Below are positions 61,657 to 64,000 of a DNA stretch of 64,000 nucleotides, in pieces; position 1 is the stretch's first letter, and each line of letters starts with the position of its first letter. This DNA is from Mansonella perstans (Eukaryota; Nematoda; Chromadorea; Rhabditida; Onchocercidae). Location: contig JBAMDO010000228.1 of assembly GCA_037074765.1 (NCBI GenBank), positions 25,441-89,440 of the forward strand, given 5' to 3'. A model generated the notes under the pieces. That model worked only from the letters and a program-made list of their open reading frames with translations, was not told the DNA's origin and ran no database searches. Both the position numbers and the translations under genes were made by a program.

Positions 61657-63801
61657 TTATTCTGGACAAGAAAATGCGTTTGACACTGGTGATCGTTTCT
61701 TATCATCTGGCCGAATAACACTCCAAGCAAATATTTCTTTCGATGGTGAACTGTTGTTCGTGACGGATTTTACGGTTGATATTGGAAAAGAACTTAAGTT
61801 TGTAGGTACGAAGTGACCAGTAATAGACGACGATTCTATGGACATCATTTCTGATCTCTCATTTTTTATGCTTATATAACTGGAGGATTTTCAGTGATAC
61901 TAGAAGTACGATTGACGGTTAACGGTGGAATAATTAATGTCGTTAATCCATCAATAACTTTAGATTTATCACTAGTTGCTTCCACTGGTTCAGGAACTGA
62001 TATTTCAGTAGAATGTGTGAAATGTTTAGTCACAGTTTCAGGTGCTACCATCGAAATATGTGACGTTGTTTGGAGGAACATATTTTGAGAATCTTTGCCA
62101 GATAATGTTATGATTTCCCTTGCTAATGTTGAATATAGTGGTAGAACAGAAGTGATAGGAAAGGTAGTTTCCTGATCGATTTCAGGATCATCGGCTTTTG
62201 CGGTAATTAATGTTGGCAAAGTCGCTGTACCACTAACATCTGTCAATGCCTCTTTAGCAGTTGTATATGGTACAAACTTATTTGCACTTTCTGGTTCTGA
62301 AATTGTGCCCAACGACTGACTGTCCTTATGAATTATCGTTGATATGGAGCTGGTTACCTCAGATTTTGATGTTGAATAACTTACAAATATTCTGGGTGGT
62401 GGACATTCTATAGATTCTGTTACCGTCACTGGTGTATTGAATAAAGTTGTAGTTGAATCGATATACTGCTGAGTAACAATCGTATTCCAAGAATCTGTAA
62501 GATTTTTTGATGTATCTTCCGGTGCTGCGTCGTTCATTGAAGCTATTGAAGTGAATGAGTTTTCTGGCGTCGTAAATTCTTTAGTTTGTAGTGCTGAAAA
62601 AATTATGAAGAGAAAATTATGCAATTTCTCACTTTTGATATACTATAGAATCACGGTTTTTAAAACTTTATGAGATTTCGAAATTTGAAAAATATTTGAA
62701 ATTGTACACTAACCGAGTAGGATAGCTTCTGCTAAGTCATCCGCATTCATATTTGAGGAATACATGCTTACGGGGCAGTCAATGTTCTGGAAATATGCAG
62801 GATCACCGATAATAATGCGGGGTGAGCTGGTTGGATTCTCAGTTACCATCTGTTTCAGTAAATCATTCGCCGACTTCATATCATCCTTGTACATTTTCAG
62901 GCTTCTGAAAATTAGTGTAAGCAAGTTTGAGATTCCGCTAATTGATGTTGACTTGATTTCAGGGAATTTTTGAAGTGGGGTGAAATTTCAAAGTTGCTTG
63001 TACATCTCAAAATGCAGATTTGGAACAAACTTCTTGTACCTGAAGATCACATGAAACTAATCTAGTACAGTAAGAGACATAGATGATAAGTTGTGATAGA
63101 ACTGATCAAGTTTATCGGGAGAAATATTTCTATTCCTTTTATAAAAAACGAATGATGATTACACCTGTACATGGCTGCATTCGGAATAAAAAATATATTT
63201 GTAATTTCCGATGACCATGGGATTTTACGAAATGACTCAATTGCGCTAAAAAATTTTATCTTTTGAGGAGCATTTTAAAAATGAAAATTGAAATTATTGA
63301 AAAAAATAAAAATGGAAAATTAAAATGGTTGAAATTTTCAGAAAAAAAATCTCATTTACTTTTATTTTAGGATTTATTAATTTGTTCCGCAAAGCAAACA
63401 AAAATATGTGATTACTTCGTAATATTAATGTAACTGGTAGGATTCAAATCTTGAAAAATTTTCTCCAATTCACAAACAACTTCTGTCTTTGATAACAATT
63501 TACTAAAAGCTGCTTTGTCATTGAATTCTTCGATAATATATGTTGCACATGGATTATCGTTTCTTTCTACTATCTTCTCAACAGTTGTTAATATTTTATC
63601 CTGAAAAAGAATCTATTTCATTTCAGTTACTATCATTTCAAATTATTTTACACTTGATTGATCTGTTTAAATGATCACTTACTTTGTATAAAATTCTCTC
63701 AGTTTCATTCTTTTTTTTCTTTCTCCCTTCAGCTGTACTTACTGTAAAAACGATTGTTTCAGGAGGCATTATCTTTATGATTTCTGTTACGCCTGTTATC
63801 T
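61657..63801 (-). CDS. Ser/Thr-rich, probably secreted protein, 3' part (5' end outside the window)
   Basis: Five exons in transcript order: 63801-63683, 63600-63416, 62904-62714, 62593-61901, 61850-61657; phases 1, 0, 2, 1, 1 all agree. About 460 residues are visible. The first part is charged with scattered Cys (NDNPCATYIIEEF, EVVCELEKIF, NIDCPVSMYSS). The 231-codon exon 4 and the last exon are rich in Ser, Thr, Pro and Val (FTTPENSFTS, TSSISTIIHK, LTVNRTSS) like a mucin-type linker. Several N-x-S/T sites (NET, NIT, NLT, NRT, NNS, NLS) fit an extracellular protein. There is no C-terminal membrane segment; it ends SNAFSCPE. The last intron is only 50 bases. AATAAA overlaps the stop codon. 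The family is not recognised and the signal peptide, if any, is outside the window. Confidence 0.7.
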
Positions 63802-63906
63802 CTAAAATTAAAGTTCATATCTATATTGATAGATAAAAGTTTTTTTTTCAATTTTTTTCCTTCAATCAAATTTGCCTTTTCATGCATCGGAACATTGTCA
63901 AATATT

Positions 63907-64000
63907 ACTTGATAATATTTCGAAATTTCATTTATCACTCACTTGATAATATTTCGAAATTTCATTTATCACTCACTTGATAATATTTCGAAATTTCATT
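63907..64000. repeat. 34-bp tandem repeat continuing past the window edge
   Basis: Two complete identical units (63907-63940, 63941-63974; ACTTGATAATATTTCGAAAT and on) plus 26 bases of a third, cut by the end of the window. It lies in an intron or the upstream part of the Ser/Thr-rich gene. Confidence 0.95.

Overview
The window is nuclear DNA of an AT-rich nematode, most likely a filarial or other spirurid parasite. The evidence is about 30% G+C outside exons, many short introns with (T)TTTCAG acceptors, probable spliced-leader acceptors just upstream of start codons, a nematode DUF1057 hydrolase and an FMRFamide-like peptide gene. Genus and species are inference. There is nothing prokaryotic: no operons with ribosome sites and no CRISPR. 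All gene models were assembled by hand from reading frame, splice signals and intron phase. Exon edges are therefore predictions, though phases agree at every junction of the six main genes except where stated.

Layout. 0-2.2 kb: a possible gene running off the left edge (minus strand), then a three-exon neuropeptide precursor (minus) whose exons are too short to show as long ORFs. 2.2-15 kb: gene-poor DNA with small tandem duplications, a nested inverted repeat, a 229-bp TAA microsatellite and one tentative small secreted-protein gene. 15.1-20.05 kb: an 11-exon SLC16-type monocarboxylate transporter (plus). 21.4-23.5 kb: a three-exon small membrane protein on minus whose first intron contains the start of the next gene. 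23.15-37.7 kb: a LAMMER/CLK kinase (plus) with a second, proline-rich N-terminal exon set that looks like a long isoform; one intron holds retroelement-like debris. 40.3-42.8 kb: 20S proteasome beta-2 subunit (plus). 44.0-44.4 kb: tentative small secreted protein (minus). 45.8-52.4 kb: cytosolic-type GH38 alpha-mannosidase, 18 exons (plus). 52.5-53.1 kb: fold-back repeat. 53.8-60.3 kb: a long, nearly identical inverted repeat (arms about 650-670 bp) whose 5.2-kb spacer carries a complete DUF1057 alpha/beta hydrolase (minus). 61.7-63.8 kb: the 3' part of a Ser/Thr-rich, probably secreted protein gene (minus), followed by a 34-bp tandem repeat at the window edge.

The genes do not form one pathway. 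They are a peptide messenger, a metabolite transporter, a splicing-factor kinase, protein turnover, free-oligosaccharide turnover and two nematode-type proteins. The points most worth following are the neuropeptide gene, the overlapping antisense membrane-protein gene, the inverted repeat around the hydrolase, and lineage-specific residue changes in the kinase (DLG for DFG) and mannosidase (GNCHID).
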